Assembly: GCA_048498415.1 (NCBI GenBank)
Contig: JBEHYA010000070.1
Coordinates: 1 to 10,301, forward strand
DNA length: 10,301 bases
Source of the DNA: JBEHYA01 sp048498415
GTDB lineage: Bacteria; Pseudomonadota; Alphaproteobacteria; UBA9219; RGZA01
Reading direction: 5' to 3'
Shown here: positions 1-6,599 of the stretch, one piece after another
How the letters are laid out: every line of letters starts with the position of its first letter
Position numbering within the stretch: position 1 is the first letter of the stretch
The notes under the pieces: model-generated
The model's database searches: none
What the model was told of the DNA's origin: nothing
What the model saw: only the letters and a program-made list of their open reading frames with translations
Position numbers and translations under genes: made by a program

Positions 1-30
1 ATGGCATGGGTTTATTTACAAATTGCGAAG

Positions 31-36
31 TATAAA
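31..36 (+). promoter_or_regulatory. possible -10 element of the tRNA-Thr promoter
   Basis: TATAAA lies 17 bases before the mature tRNA 5' end, which would put initiation near position 43 with a short leader for RNase P to remove. No good -35 hexamer is seen at the right distance: TTTACA at 15-20 is only 10 bases upstream. The call rests on the -10 resemblance and position alone. Confidence 0.25.
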
Positions 37-53
37 TAGGCGCCCAGCGTAAT

Positions 54-128
54 GCCGAATTAGCTCAGGGGTAGAGCAACCGCCTTGTAAGCGGTAGGTC
101 GTCAGTTCGAATCTGACATTCGGCACCA
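54..128 (+). tRNA. tRNA-Thr (anticodon TGT), CCA encoded
   Basis: The acceptor arms GCCGAAT (54-60) and ATTCGGC (118-124) pair fully, followed by discriminator A and an encoded CCA (126-128). The D-loop region holds AGCTCAGGGGTAGAGC. The anticodon stem ACCGC/GCGGT closes the loop CTTGTAA, so the anticodon is TGT (UGU), which reads threonine ACN codons. The T arm is GTCAG-TTCGAAT-CTGAC. The short variable region and 75-base length are normal. It stands alone, and no U-rich terminator follows directly. Confidence 0.97.
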
Positions 129-160
129 TTTACCACCTCCCTCTCAATTATAGAGCATAA

Positions 161-203
161 CCCACCAAAGCTTTAGCGTAGGTGGGCGGCACCACCCTAC
201 GCT
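161..203 (+). repeat. intergenic inverted repeat behind the tRNA gene
   Basis: Two overlapping structures are visible. CCCACC (161-166) pairs with GGTGGG (181-186). AGCGTAGGTGG (175-185) pairs with CCACCCTACGCT (192-203) with one bulged base, making an 11-bp stem over a 6-base loop. Read on opposite strands, the two halves are diverged copies of one unit (CCACCTACGCTAAAGCTTTG against CCACCCTACGCTATCGCTTC), suggesting an inverted pair of a dispersed repeat. No U tract follows, so it is not a good intrinsic terminator. The remaining sequence from 129 to 354 shows no supportable gene. Confidence 0.55.
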
Positions 204-342
204 ATCGCTTCTGCGGCAAGCCATCCGTTCCACTTCTGTTATAAACATGTAACGCGCGTACCGTTTCGCCCCGCGATGCGAATGATTAACGAAATTGAAA
301 GGGCGCGCGTTTAGTTTCGTTTTAATCAAATTGTATCCTGCT

Positions 343-346
343 GGAG
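343..346 (+). promoter_or_regulatory. ribosome binding site deciding the ldtR start
   Basis: GGAG is followed by 8 bases and then GTG at 355. The in-frame TTG codons at 295 and 331 have no comparable site and would add a tail not expected for the family, so GTG 355 is the preferred start. Confidence 0.55.
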
Positions 347-354
347 TCCTGCCC

Positions 355-801
355 GTGCGCCATGCCTATCTTGACACCGTGCTGCTGATCGAACGGCTGC
401 ACCGCTATTATCTTGAAGTGATCAAGATCGACCTTGATCGCCGCAACATCCAGGATATCAACAACGTTCAGGCGCTCATCCTCTATAACATCGGCGAAGA
501 TGAAATGACCGTGGGCGAACTCACCGCGCGCGGCTATTACCTTGGCTCCAACGTTTCCTATAACGTCAAGAAGATGACGGAAAACGGCTACATCCTGCAG
601 GAAAAGTCGCCGCACGATAAACGTTCGATCCGCGTCAAATTATCGGAAAAAGGCCTTGCCCTTCATAAGCACATGAAGGAACAGTTCAACAAGCAGATTG
701 CAAGCCTTCAGGCTGGCAATATCAGCGACAATGACCTGGGCACGCTTAACGAGCATTTACGCAAAATGGAGCGTTTCTGGACAAGCCTGATGAAATACTG
801 A
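355..801 (+). CDS. ldtR: MarR-family winged-helix regulator, LdtR-like
   Basis: A 148-residue protein starting at GTG 355. Its central part, with QALILYNIGEDEMTVGEL, the recognition-helix stretch RGYYLGSNVSYNVKKM, and the wing KSPHDKRSIRVKLSEKG, closely matches what I recall of alphaproteobacterial LdtR proteins. It also ends with the aromatic LRKMERFW segment typical of them. LdtR is a dimeric MarR-type regulator studied in Liberibacter and Sinorhizobium, where it controls an L,D-transpeptidase gene and stress tolerance linked to the cell wall. Dimerisation helices flank the DNA-binding domain. No L,D-transpeptidase gene is in this window. An imperfect set of palindromic half-sites lies just downstream and could be an operator. 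The family call is firm; the targets here are unknown. Confidence 0.85.
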   Translation: MRHAYLDTVLLIERLHRYYLEVIKIDLDRRNIQDINNVQALILYNIGEDEMTVGELTARGYYLGSNVSYNVKKMTENGYILQEKSPHDKRSIRVKLSEKGLALHKHMKEQFNKQIASLQAGNISDNDLGTLNEHLRKMERFWTSLMKY

Positions 802-820
802 TCGGCATCGTTAGCGACTG

Positions 821-845
821 TTTCAAACTGATTTGAATTTCAAAT
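821..845. promoter_or_regulatory. alternating TTCAAA/TTTGAA half-sites, candidate operator
   Basis: ATTTGAATTTCAAAT (831-845) is a perfect palindrome with 7-bp arms around one T. It overlaps a second inverted pair, TTTCAAA (821-827) with TTTGAA (832-837), giving three alternating half-sites in 25 bases. AT-rich palindromes of this size are typical MarR-family operators. Position 3' of ldtR and 5' of tadE would suit control of the tad genes. No protein can be assigned from sequence alone. Confidence 0.4.
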
Positions 846-885
846 AAAAACAGCCGTAAATCCATCTAATTCCTAAATAATCCTT

Positions 886-923
886 AAAACCCGCTTGCTA
901 AGGTTTTGGCTTACGGGTTTTTT
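886..923 (+). terminator. terminator-like hairpin just before tadE
   Basis: AAAACCCG (886-893) pairs with CGGGTTTT (914-921). The inner TAAG (899-902) can pair with CTTA (910-913), leaving a 5-base bulge on the left. A run of six T (918-923) closes it. It could end the ldtR transcript, or act as an attenuator, since the tadE ATG follows at 927. The bulge and the A/T-rich lower stem weaken the prediction. Confidence 0.45.
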
Positions 924-926
924 ATT

Positions 927-1514
927 ATGCACAAAAAAGCAAATCTCTTATCCCGCTTTTTGCAATGCGAGGATGGCGTGACGGCGATTGAATTCGCTTT
1001 CGTCTCGCCTGTGCTTTTGCTTTTCATGTTCGGCATTCTTGAATTCGCCATGGTGTTTCTGGCCAACAACGCGCTGGAAAACGCCGTGGATAATGCGGCG
1101 CGCACCGGCAAGACCGGCTATGTGCAAAGCGGCGAAAGCCGCGAACAAACGCTGCTCACCGGCATTACGCAAACGGTGAGCACGCTACTGGATCCGACCA
1201 AAATCACGCTGACCAGCGAAGTCTATTCATCCACCGATCAAATCGGCAAGCCCGAACCATTTACCGATACGAACAAGAATGGGGTTTACGACGCGGGCGA
1301 GCCCTATACCGATACCAACCATAACGGCCAGTGGGATGCCGATCAGGGCGCGCAGGGCCTTGGCGATGGCGGCGATGTGGTCGTCTATAACATCACATAC
1401 CCCTGGCATGTCATGACGCCGTTCGTTGCCAATATCATCGGCGATAACGGCATTATCACCCTCTCCAGCCGCGTGGTGGTGCTCAACGAACCGTATACGG
1501 ATGCCAACCAATGA
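927..1514 (+). CDS. tadE: TadE-like pseudopilin with two EF-hand-like loops
   Basis: A 195-residue protein. Its N-terminus has the class IV prepilin-like pattern G17-VTAIE22-F followed by a hydrophobic helix (about residues 23-46), as in TadE pseudopilins, which are cleaved by the TadV-type peptidase and sit in the periplasm or inner membrane for Flp pilus assembly. The body holds two loops, D114-T-N-K-N-G-V-Y-D-A-G-E125 and D129-T-N-H-N-G-Q-W-D-A-D-Q140. The first fits the EF-hand ligand pattern D1-N3-N5-G6-D9-E12 and the second fits except at position 12. The ATG at 927 gives a typical TadE N-terminus but has no clear Shine-Dalgarno sequence; the upstream TTG at 906 lies inside the hairpin. 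The stop overlaps the next start (ATGA). Confidence 0.85.
   Translation: MHKKANLLSRFLQCEDGVTAIEFAFVSPVLLLFMFGILEFAMVFLANNALENAVDNAARTGKTGYVQSGESREQTLLTGITQTVSTLLDPTKITLTSEVYSSTDQIGKPEPFTDTNKNGVYDAGEPYTDTNHNGQWDADQGAQGLGDGGDVVVYNITYPWHVMTPFVANIIGDNGIITLSSRVVVLNEPYTDANQ
1254..1343 (+). repeat. 45-bp tandem duplication inside tadE
   Basis: Two adjacent 45-bp units (1254-1298 and 1299-1343) encode EPFTDTNKNGVYDAG and EPYTDTNHNGQWDAD. Protein similarity is high while many third codon positions differ, so the duplication is old and kept at protein level. Each unit carries one calcium-loop-like motif. Confidence 0.8.
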
Positions 1515-2062
1515 TGCGCTCTTTTTTCCATAATCAGGAAGGCAGCGCGGCCATCGAAATGGCGGCGATTTTGCCGGTCATTTTCACCATGTTCATGGGT
1601 ATGGTCGAAGTCTCCAACTTCGTCATGGTCACGCAGCGCACCGAAAAACTGGCACATAACCTTGCCGATATGGTCGCGCAGGCCGAGACCATTACGACCT
1701 CGCAGCTCAATACCATCATGGATGCCTCCTCGCAGATCATGCAGCCCTTCCCGTTCGGCCAGCAGGGCCACGTGATCATCACCTCGGTGCACCGTAACGT
1801 GGGCGAAGGCCCGAAAGTGGCCTGGCAGTATGAAGGCGGCGGCAAGTTGAAGAACGATACCAGCAATTTCGGGTCGACCGGCTTTTCCAGTCCGCTGCCC
1901 AGCGGTTTCACGCTGGAAGAGCGCGAAACGGTGATCATCGCCGAAGTGTTTTACGACAGTACCCCTTTCCTGACGAACATGTTCGAGTCCGACGGGCGCG
2001 TTTATAAATATGCGTTTTATAAGCCGCGTCTTGGATCGTTGGACACGGTGCAAACGCAATAA
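1511..2062 (+). CDS. second TadE-like pseudopilin
   Basis: A 183-residue protein beginning MMRSFFHNQEGSAAIEMAAI. G11 followed by SAAIE16 matches the prepilin-like cleavage and E5 pattern, and residues about 17-37 form the hydrophobic helix. The body is a soluble mixed alpha/beta region with no other recognised motif, as usual in TadE/TadF proteins. It may be the TadF-like partner of the first TadE, but family boundaries are loose, so no symbol is given. Its ATG overlaps the upstream stop as ATGA, implying translational coupling; a second ATG follows directly at 1514. tadG starts 30 bases downstream. Confidence 0.82.
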   Translation: MMRSFFHNQEGSAAIEMAAILPVIFTMFMGMVEVSNFVMVTQRTEKLAHNLADMVAQAETITTSQLNTIMDASSQIMQPFPFGQQGHVIITSVHRNVGEGPKVAWQYEGGGKLKNDTSNFGSTGFSSPLPSGFTLEERETVIIAEVFYDSTPFLTNMFESDGRVYKYAFYKPRLGSLDTVQTQ

Positions 2063-2082
2063 TATAGGCCGGCAACGGCAAC

Positions 2083-2089
2083 GAGGTGG
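2083..2089 (+). promoter_or_regulatory. ribosome binding site of tadG
   Basis: GAGGTGG lies just ahead of ATG 2093. The GAGG core is 6 bases from the start codon, a good Shine-Dalgarno sequence that fixes this start. Confidence 0.6.
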
Positions 2090-2092
2090 CCC

Positions 2093-3451
2093 ATGCTTCA
2101 TCTTATCCGCCGCTTTTTACAAAGCGAACACGGCGTGACCGCGCCGATCATCGCGCTGGCCATGACCTCCCTCGTCGCCGCCACGGGCGCCTCCATCGAT
2201 TATGCGCGGGCGCAGATGGTACAGACCAAGCTGGCCGATACGCTGGATGCCGCGGGTTTGGCCGCCGGCGCCACCTTAAGCTCGCAGGATAGCAGCAAGG
2301 TTGCGCAGAACTATTTTACCGTGAATTTCCCGGCAGGTTATCTGGGCGCGACGCCCACGCCTGTGCAGGTTGCGCTTGATCAAACGCAAACCGTGCTCTC
2401 ATTATCGGCAACCGCCAGCGTGCCCACCATTTTTATGGGCATGATGGGGGTTAATACCATGGATGTCAGCGCCTCCACCGAAATCACGCGACAATCAGGC
2501 GGGCTGGAGCTCACGCTTGTCATGGATAATACGGGTTCCATGGCCGGCACCAAGCTTGCCAACCTGAAAACCGCGGCGATTGACCTTGTGAATATTCTGT
2601 TCGGCAAGGACGAGACCAAGGAGAAGCTGTGGATCGGCCTGGTGCCCTTCTCGCAAAGCGTGAATATCGGCACCGACAAGCTGAACATGAACTGGATCAA
2701 CAAAACGGCCTATAACAAGCTGAACTGGGGCAATACCAGCTGGATGGGCTGTATTGACGAGCGTTCAAGCGGCCTTGACCAGACCGACGACAAGCCGACC
2801 ACCAACCAGTTCGACGCGTATTATTGGAAAGACGATGCCAATAACGACTGGATCACTAGTAAAGGCGTCGCCCACGCCACCGGCACCACGCTGGGACCCA
2901 ATAAGTATTGCTCGCAACGCATTCTTGAACTCACCAACAAGAAAACCGACATCATTAACGCCATCAACAGCATGGCGGCGGCCGGTAATACGCACGTGAA
3001 TGTGGGTGCGGTATGGGGCTGGCGCATGCTCTCGCCCAACTGGCGCGGCATCTGGGGCTCAACCATGGGCGCGAACAGCCTGCCCCTCGATTACGGTATC
3101 CCGCACATGACCAAGGCGGTGATCATGCTGACCGACGGTGAAAACACCATGGATAGCACCACGCGCACTTCCTACGGCTATCTCTCGGAAGGGCGCCTGG
3201 GTACGACCAATGCCAGCAAAGCGGTGACGGCGCTGAACACGCGCCTCACCAACGTGTGCACCAGCATGAAGAGCCACGGCATCAAGGTGTATACGATTTT
3301 GTTCGATCTCAGCAGCACCACTATCGGCACGCTGTTCAAGAACTGCGCAACGCAGCCGGATTTCTACTTCAATTCGCCCACAAGCACCGAATTACATCAG
3401 GCCTTCCGCACGATCGGTGACTCACTCTCGAACCTGCGCATCAGCAAGTAA
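2093..3451 (+). CDS. tadG: TadG-like pilus assembly protein with von Willebrand A domain
   Basis: A 452-residue protein. The N-terminus HGVTAPIIALAMTSLVAA resembles a TadG/TadE-type pseudopilin helix but has isoleucine where pilins carry the +5 glutamate. A TadG_N-like segment runs to about residue 135. A von Willebrand factor A domain follows, with the metal-site signature D145-N-T-G-S149 and the later LTD348GEN strand end, and runs to the C-terminus. TadG proteins are membrane-anchored, with the vWA part in the periplasm, and are linked to Flp pilus stability or adhesion. Cysteines in the vWA insert (GCIDE, KYCSQ, NVCTS, KNCAT) could form disulfides. It is the last of three co-oriented tad genes. 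No secretion ATPase, secretin or flp gene is in view. Confidence 0.88.
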   Translation: MLHLIRRFLQSEHGVTAPIIALAMTSLVAATGASIDYARAQMVQTKLADTLDAAGLAAGATLSSQDSSKVAQNYFTVNFPAGYLGATPTPVQVALDQTQTVLSLSATASVPTIFMGMMGVNTMDVSASTEITRQSGGLELTLVMDNTGSMAGTKLANLKTAAIDLVNILFGKDETKEKLWIGLVPFSQSVNIGTDKLNMNWINKTAYNKLNWGNTSWMGCIDERSSGLDQTDDKPTTNQFDAYYWKDDANNDWITSKGVAHATGTTLGPNKYCSQRILELTNKKTDIINAINSMAAAGNTHVNVGAVWGWRMLSPNWRGIWGSTMGANSLPLDYGIPHMTKAVIMLTDGENTMDSTTRTSYGYLSEGRLGTTNASKAVTALNTRLTNVCTSMKSHGIKVYTILFDLSSTTIGTLFKNCATQPDFYFNSPTSTELHQAFRTIGDSLSNLRISK

Positions 3452-3456
3452 CCCCC

Positions 3457-3562
3457 ACCTCATCCCCGCGAAAGCGGGGATCCAGGGGGCGGGGCAAATT
3501 ATAAATAATATTTCGCCGCGGACGCGGCATGAGCTGGATTCCCGCTTTCGCGGGAATGAGGT
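3457..3562. repeat. REPIN-like inverted hairpin element, copy 1
   Basis: Two 27-base arms, 3459-3485 and 3534-3560, are inverted copies of each other, and the similarity extends two bases outward. Each arm folds alone: ATCCCCGC (3462-3469) with GCGGGGAT (3474-3481) around GAAA, and ATTCCCGC (3538-3545) with GCGGGAAT (3550-3557) around TTTC. The two differences between arms form one compensated pair (C-G against T-A). It fills the gap between the convergent tadG and 3562-4602 genes and may help end both transcripts, though it has no U tracts. The left-arm core is shared with the element at 8354-8449. Its minus-strand frame reads the familiar spurious peptides FPRKRESS and WIPAFAGM. Confidence 0.88.
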
Positions 3563-4602
3563 TATCGAATTAATGTGGTAAGCGCCTGCGCGCCGAAATA
3601 AACGGCAACCACCACAGCCGTGCCGCCAAACAGCGCGACGATCCATTCGCCGAAGGTCGGCTCCGGCATCGGCGCAGGCTTCACGGCGGCATGGATGGCC
3701 GGTGAAAAAGCCAGCTGGGCCGGCGTTTTCGTTCGTGCCTTCACTTTGCGCAGCATATTGCCTTTCAGGCACTGCATATCCGGCGCCTGATCAATGGGCT
3801 CCGCCCCATTGGCAAAACCAAAGGCAAGCTGCGGTTCGTTGACGACTTCGGCGGCAACACGCATCACTGGCTCGGCTTTGGCCGGCGCGGCTTTGGCTTG
3901 CGGTTGCGGCGCGGGGGCAGGCTCCGGCACAACCTCCACCGCTTCAACATCATCTTCCGGCGCTACATAGGTTTTGGCGGCGCTATTGGCGGCTTCGGCC
4001 AGCTTGCGGATACGTTCGGCACGTAAATCAACCGGCTTGGGCGCCGCGCTATGGCGGGCGAGATAGCCGGAAAACTGCTGGTAGCTGGCGGCATCAACAC
4101 CGGATTGTGGGCCCTTGAATAACGCCGCGAGCCGCTCGGCAAAATGCGGGCTTTGAATATCTTCGGCAAAGAAAAATTCGTTCTGCGGGGTGGTAAATTC
4201 GCTGCGGTGCGTATCGGGCAGGCACACGGCCACCGCCACATCGGCCACGCCCTGCCAGTTGCCATCAAAATCCCGCGCGAGCGACTGCAGGGCAAGCTTG
4301 GCCTGCTTGATAGGGTCGAGCACCTTGTAATACGCGCGCCGTTCCTGAAACTGGTTGATCAGCCCGCCCGGCTCTTCCGTGACTTCGCCGGTTTTCAGCG
4401 CCAGCGCCAGCACGCCCTTGCCGGAATGCGTGACAACCGCAAACAATGCGCGGTCGTAGGGATCGATATGCTCCGATAAATTGCGCTGCGGCTCGTAATG
4501 CACGGTGTAGGTAAAGGGCAGCGCACGCAACGCCTGGCGCAGGGCATCTTCCCCGCTGCTGCGTTCTACGACCGGTTCAAGTTTGTATGCCTTCTGCTGC
4601 AT
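3562..4602 (-). CDS. tail-anchored hypothetical protein with possible degenerate NERD domain
   Basis: A 346-residue protein I do not recognise with certainty. Residues about 45-135 recall the nuclease-related NERD fold: a D50-R-A strand, then GKGVLALALK70, then DPIKQAKLAL (96-105), then a V-rich strand (VADVAVAVC). In NERD proteins the lysine is normally preceded two residues earlier by an acidic residue; here that place is A68, so nuclease activity is doubtful. Residues about 210-255 are rich in Pro, Ala and Glu and look unstructured. A single hydrophobic segment near the C-terminus (about 322-343, EWIVALFGGTAVVVAVYFGA) suggests a tail anchor in the inner membrane with the rest in the cytoplasm. 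It lies 73 bases downstream of lolD, where I recall dnaE in many alphaproteobacteria, and has no strong ribosome binding site. Confidence 0.7.
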   Translation of the reverse strand: MQQKAYKLEPVVERSSGEDALRQALRALPFTYTVHYEPQRNLSEHIDPYDRALFAVVTHSGKGVLALALKTGEVTEEPGGLINQFQERRAYYKVLDPIKQAKLALQSLARDFDGNWQGVADVAVAVCLPDTHRSEFTTPQNEFFFAEDIQSPHFAERLAALFKGPQSGVDAASYQQFSGYLARHSAAPKPVDLRAERIRKLAEAANSAAKTYVAPEDDVEAVEVVPEPAPAPQPQAKAAPAKAEPVMRVAAEVVNEPQLAFGFANGAEPIDQAPDMQCLKGNMLRKVKARTKTPAQLAFSPAIHAAVKPAPMPEPTFGEWIVALFGGTAVVVAVYFGAQALTTLIR

Positions 4603-4675
4603 GGCGGCATTTTACCATTTCTGGCGATTCGGGAGGTATAGCGGCCACGCCACAGGGCACCAGAGTCGGCGGGGC

Positions 4676-5356
4676 CTAAACGTTAATAAGCGCGCCGTCC
4701 TGCATGCTCACTGTGCGGTTAAGCTGGCGGGCAAGGTCAAGATTGTGGGTCGCCATCAGCACCGCCACATGCTGCTGCTGGCAGGCTTCGCGGAAAATAT
4801 CAAAAACGCGGCCTGAATTATGCTGGTCGAGATTACCGGTGGGCTCATCGGCGATAATCACCGCCGGCGCATTGGCCAGCGAACGCGCAATCGCCACGCG
4901 CTGCTGCTCACCGCCCGAAAGTTCGGCCGGGCGATGCCTGGCGCGGGGGGCGAGGCCAACCAGTTCCAGTAATTCCTGCGCACGGGCGCGCGCCGGCGTA
5001 GCGTCACGGCCCGCAATAATCTGCGGCATCATGATATTTTCCAGCGCCGAAAATTCCGGCAGCAGGTGATGGAACTGATAAACGAAGCCAATGGATTTGC
5101 TGCGCAGCCGCGTGCGCTGATCGTCGTTCTGCATTAATACGCGCTCGCCCGCAATCACAAGCTCGCCGCTATCGGGGTGATCGAGAAGGCCCGTAATCTG
5201 CAACAACGTCGATTTGCCCGCACCCGATGGCCCCACCAGCGCAACCATTTCGCCGCGCGCCAGTTCAAGGTTCACGCCGCGCAACACATCCAGCCGGTTC
5301 TGGCCTTTGCCGAAACTTTTGCAAATATTGCTAAGGGTGAGCACCGCGTTACTCAT
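4676..5356 (-). CDS. lolD: lipoprotein-releasing ABC transporter ATPase LolD
   Basis: A 226-residue ABC ATPase that powers extraction of outer-membrane lipoproteins from the inner membrane for transfer to LolA. Visible motifs are Walker A G42-PSGAGKST50, the Q-loop VYQ94, the LolD-typical stretch FHHLLPEFSALEN, the signature LSGGEQQR (146-153), Walker B VIIADEPTGNLD (166-177) and the switch histidine in ATHN (202-205). Length is normal for the family. It overlaps the upstream permease by 8 bases, and GGAGG (5366-5370) inside that gene lies 9 bases before its ATG. MacB-type ATPases are the main alternative, but the permease partner and the FHHLLPEF stretch favour LolD. Confidence 0.95.
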   Translation of the reverse strand: MSNAVLTLSNICKSFGKGQNRLDVLRGVNLELARGEMVALVGPSGAGKSTLLQITGLLDHPDSGELVIAGERVLMQNDDQRTRLRSKSIGFVYQFHHLLPEFSALENIMMPQIIAGRDATPARARAQELLELVGLAPRARHRPAELSGGEQQRVAIARSLANAPAVIIADEPTGNLDQHNSGRVFDIFREACQQQHVAVLMATHNLDLARQLNRTVSMQDGALINV

Positions 5357-6599
5357 AGCGCAGCGCCTCCACCGGATCGAGACGCGCCGCGCGCCATGAT
5401 GGATACAGCGTAGCCAAAAAGCTGAGCGCCAGCGACATGATCACAATCTGAATGACTTCCGCCCAGTCCAGCACCGCCGGCAATTGCGACAGGAAATAAA
5501 TCTCCGGCGAGAATAATTCGGTATGCGTCAGGGTTTGCAGGAACTGGCGGATATGTTCGATGTTGAGGCTAAACCCAATCCCCAGCAACACGCCTAAAAC
5601 CGTGCCGATAAAGCCGATGGAAGCGCCAGACAGAAAGAAAATCCTCATCACATTGCCGCGCGTGGCGCCCATGGTGCGCAAAATCGCAATATCCCGGCCC
5701 TTGTCTTTGACCATCATGATCATGCCGGAGATGATGTTGAAGGCGGCGACCATAATGATGAGCGACAAAATCAGGAACATCACATTGCGTTCCACCTGCA
5801 GCGCGTTCACAAAGCTGGCATGCACATCACGCCAGCTGAGAAGCCGCATGCGCTGCGGCTCGTCGCGCGCCACATCCAGCACTTTGTTAAAAATCCTGGT
5901 CATATGCTGCGGGTCGCGCAGCATGAGTTCCAGCATCGTCACGCCCTCGCCCAGCCCGAAGAACTGCTGCGAGGTGGCAAGCGGCATGAACACGAAGTTA
6001 TTATCGAATTCATACATGCCCACATTATAAATGGCGCCGATGGTGAAGGCCTGTACGCGCGGCATGGTGCCGAACGCCGTCTGCACGCCCTTGGGGCTGA
6101 GCAGCGTGATTTTCTGGCCCACATGCAGATCAAGGCGCTCCGCCATACGAATGCCAATCGCGACATTCTCGCCCGTAAACGCATCCCAGCTGCCGCCCAC
6201 TACATGGTCGCTTAAAACATCACGCGTTTTGATATCCGCAGGCTCAATGCCGCGCACCAGCGCGCCGCTGGTGCCGCCCTTCCCGCTGATCAGCACCTGC
6301 CCTTCCACCATGGGCGTCACACGCAGAACGCCTTCAAGCCCACGCAGCTTGTCTTCAAAGCCGCCGTAATTAGTAAGCTGCCCCACCTGCGCATAGACAT
6401 TCAAATGCCCGTTGAGGCCGAGGATGCGGGAGAACAGTTCCGCGCGGAACCCGTTCATCACCGACATCACAATGATAAGCGTGGCAACGCCGAGTGCAAT
6501 ACCCAGCAGCGAAAACCAGCTGATGACCGAGATAAACCCTTCGCGCCGGCGCGAACACAGGTAACGCCATGCCACCAAGCGTTCAAACGGCGCAAACAT
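5349..6599 (-). CDS. lolC: lipoprotein-releasing system permease, LolC/LolE family
   Basis: A 416-residue inner-membrane permease. An N-terminal helix (about 22-48, ending IIVMSVMNGFRAEL, typical of LolC/E) is followed by a large periplasmic domain to about 270. Three C-terminal helices form the FtsX-type domain (about 275-298, 318-345, 383-406). The conserved ILRTMGATR segment before the third helix and the ending YPSWRAARLDPVEALRYE are family hallmarks. Only one such permease is visible, so the transporter may use a homodimer (LolF-like) instead of a LolC-LolE pair. Its ATG shares a base with the proS stop (TAATG), so it is probably translationally coupled to proS. Confidence 0.93.
   Translation of the reverse strand: MFAPFERLVAWRYLCSRRREGFISVISWFSLLGIALGVATLIIVMSVMNGFRAELFSRILGLNGHLNVYAQVGQLTNYGGFEDKLRGLEGVLRVTPMVEGQVLISGKGGTSGALVRGIEPADIKTRDVLSDHVVGGSWDAFTGENVAIGIRMAERLDLHVGQKITLLSPKGVQTAFGTMPRVQAFTIGAIYNVGMYEFDNNFVFMPLATSQQFFGLGEGVTMLELMLRDPQHMTRIFNKVLDVARDEPQRMRLLSWRDVHASFVNALQVERNVMFLILSLIIMVAAFNIISGMIMMVKDKGRDIAILRTMGATRGNVMRIFFLSGASIGFIGTVLGVLLGIGFSLNIEHIRQFLQTLTHTELFSPEIYFLSQLPAVLDWAEVIQIVIMSLALSFLATLYPSWRAARLDPVEALRYE

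Noticed and set aside
284..297. CtrA-type site TTAA-N7-TTAA near ldtR
   Set aside because: Only the first half (TTAA in GATTAACG) is present; the second half reads GAAA.
295..326. Promoter for ldtR with TTGAAA (295-300) as -35 and TTTAAT (321-326) as -10
   Set aside because: The 20-base spacer is too long for a standard sigma-70-type promoter, and no other pair fits well.
1385..2101. Minus-strand open frame of 238 codons opposite the tadE-like genes
   Set aside because: Antisense shadow; the plus strand has pseudopilin motifs, start-stop coupling and consistent codon use.
3422..3772. Minus-strand open frame of 116 codons containing FPRKRESS and WIPAFAGM
   Set aside because: It is made by the repeat at 3457-3562 plus a shadow frame of the 3562-4602 gene; these peptides are well-known artefacts of this repeat type.
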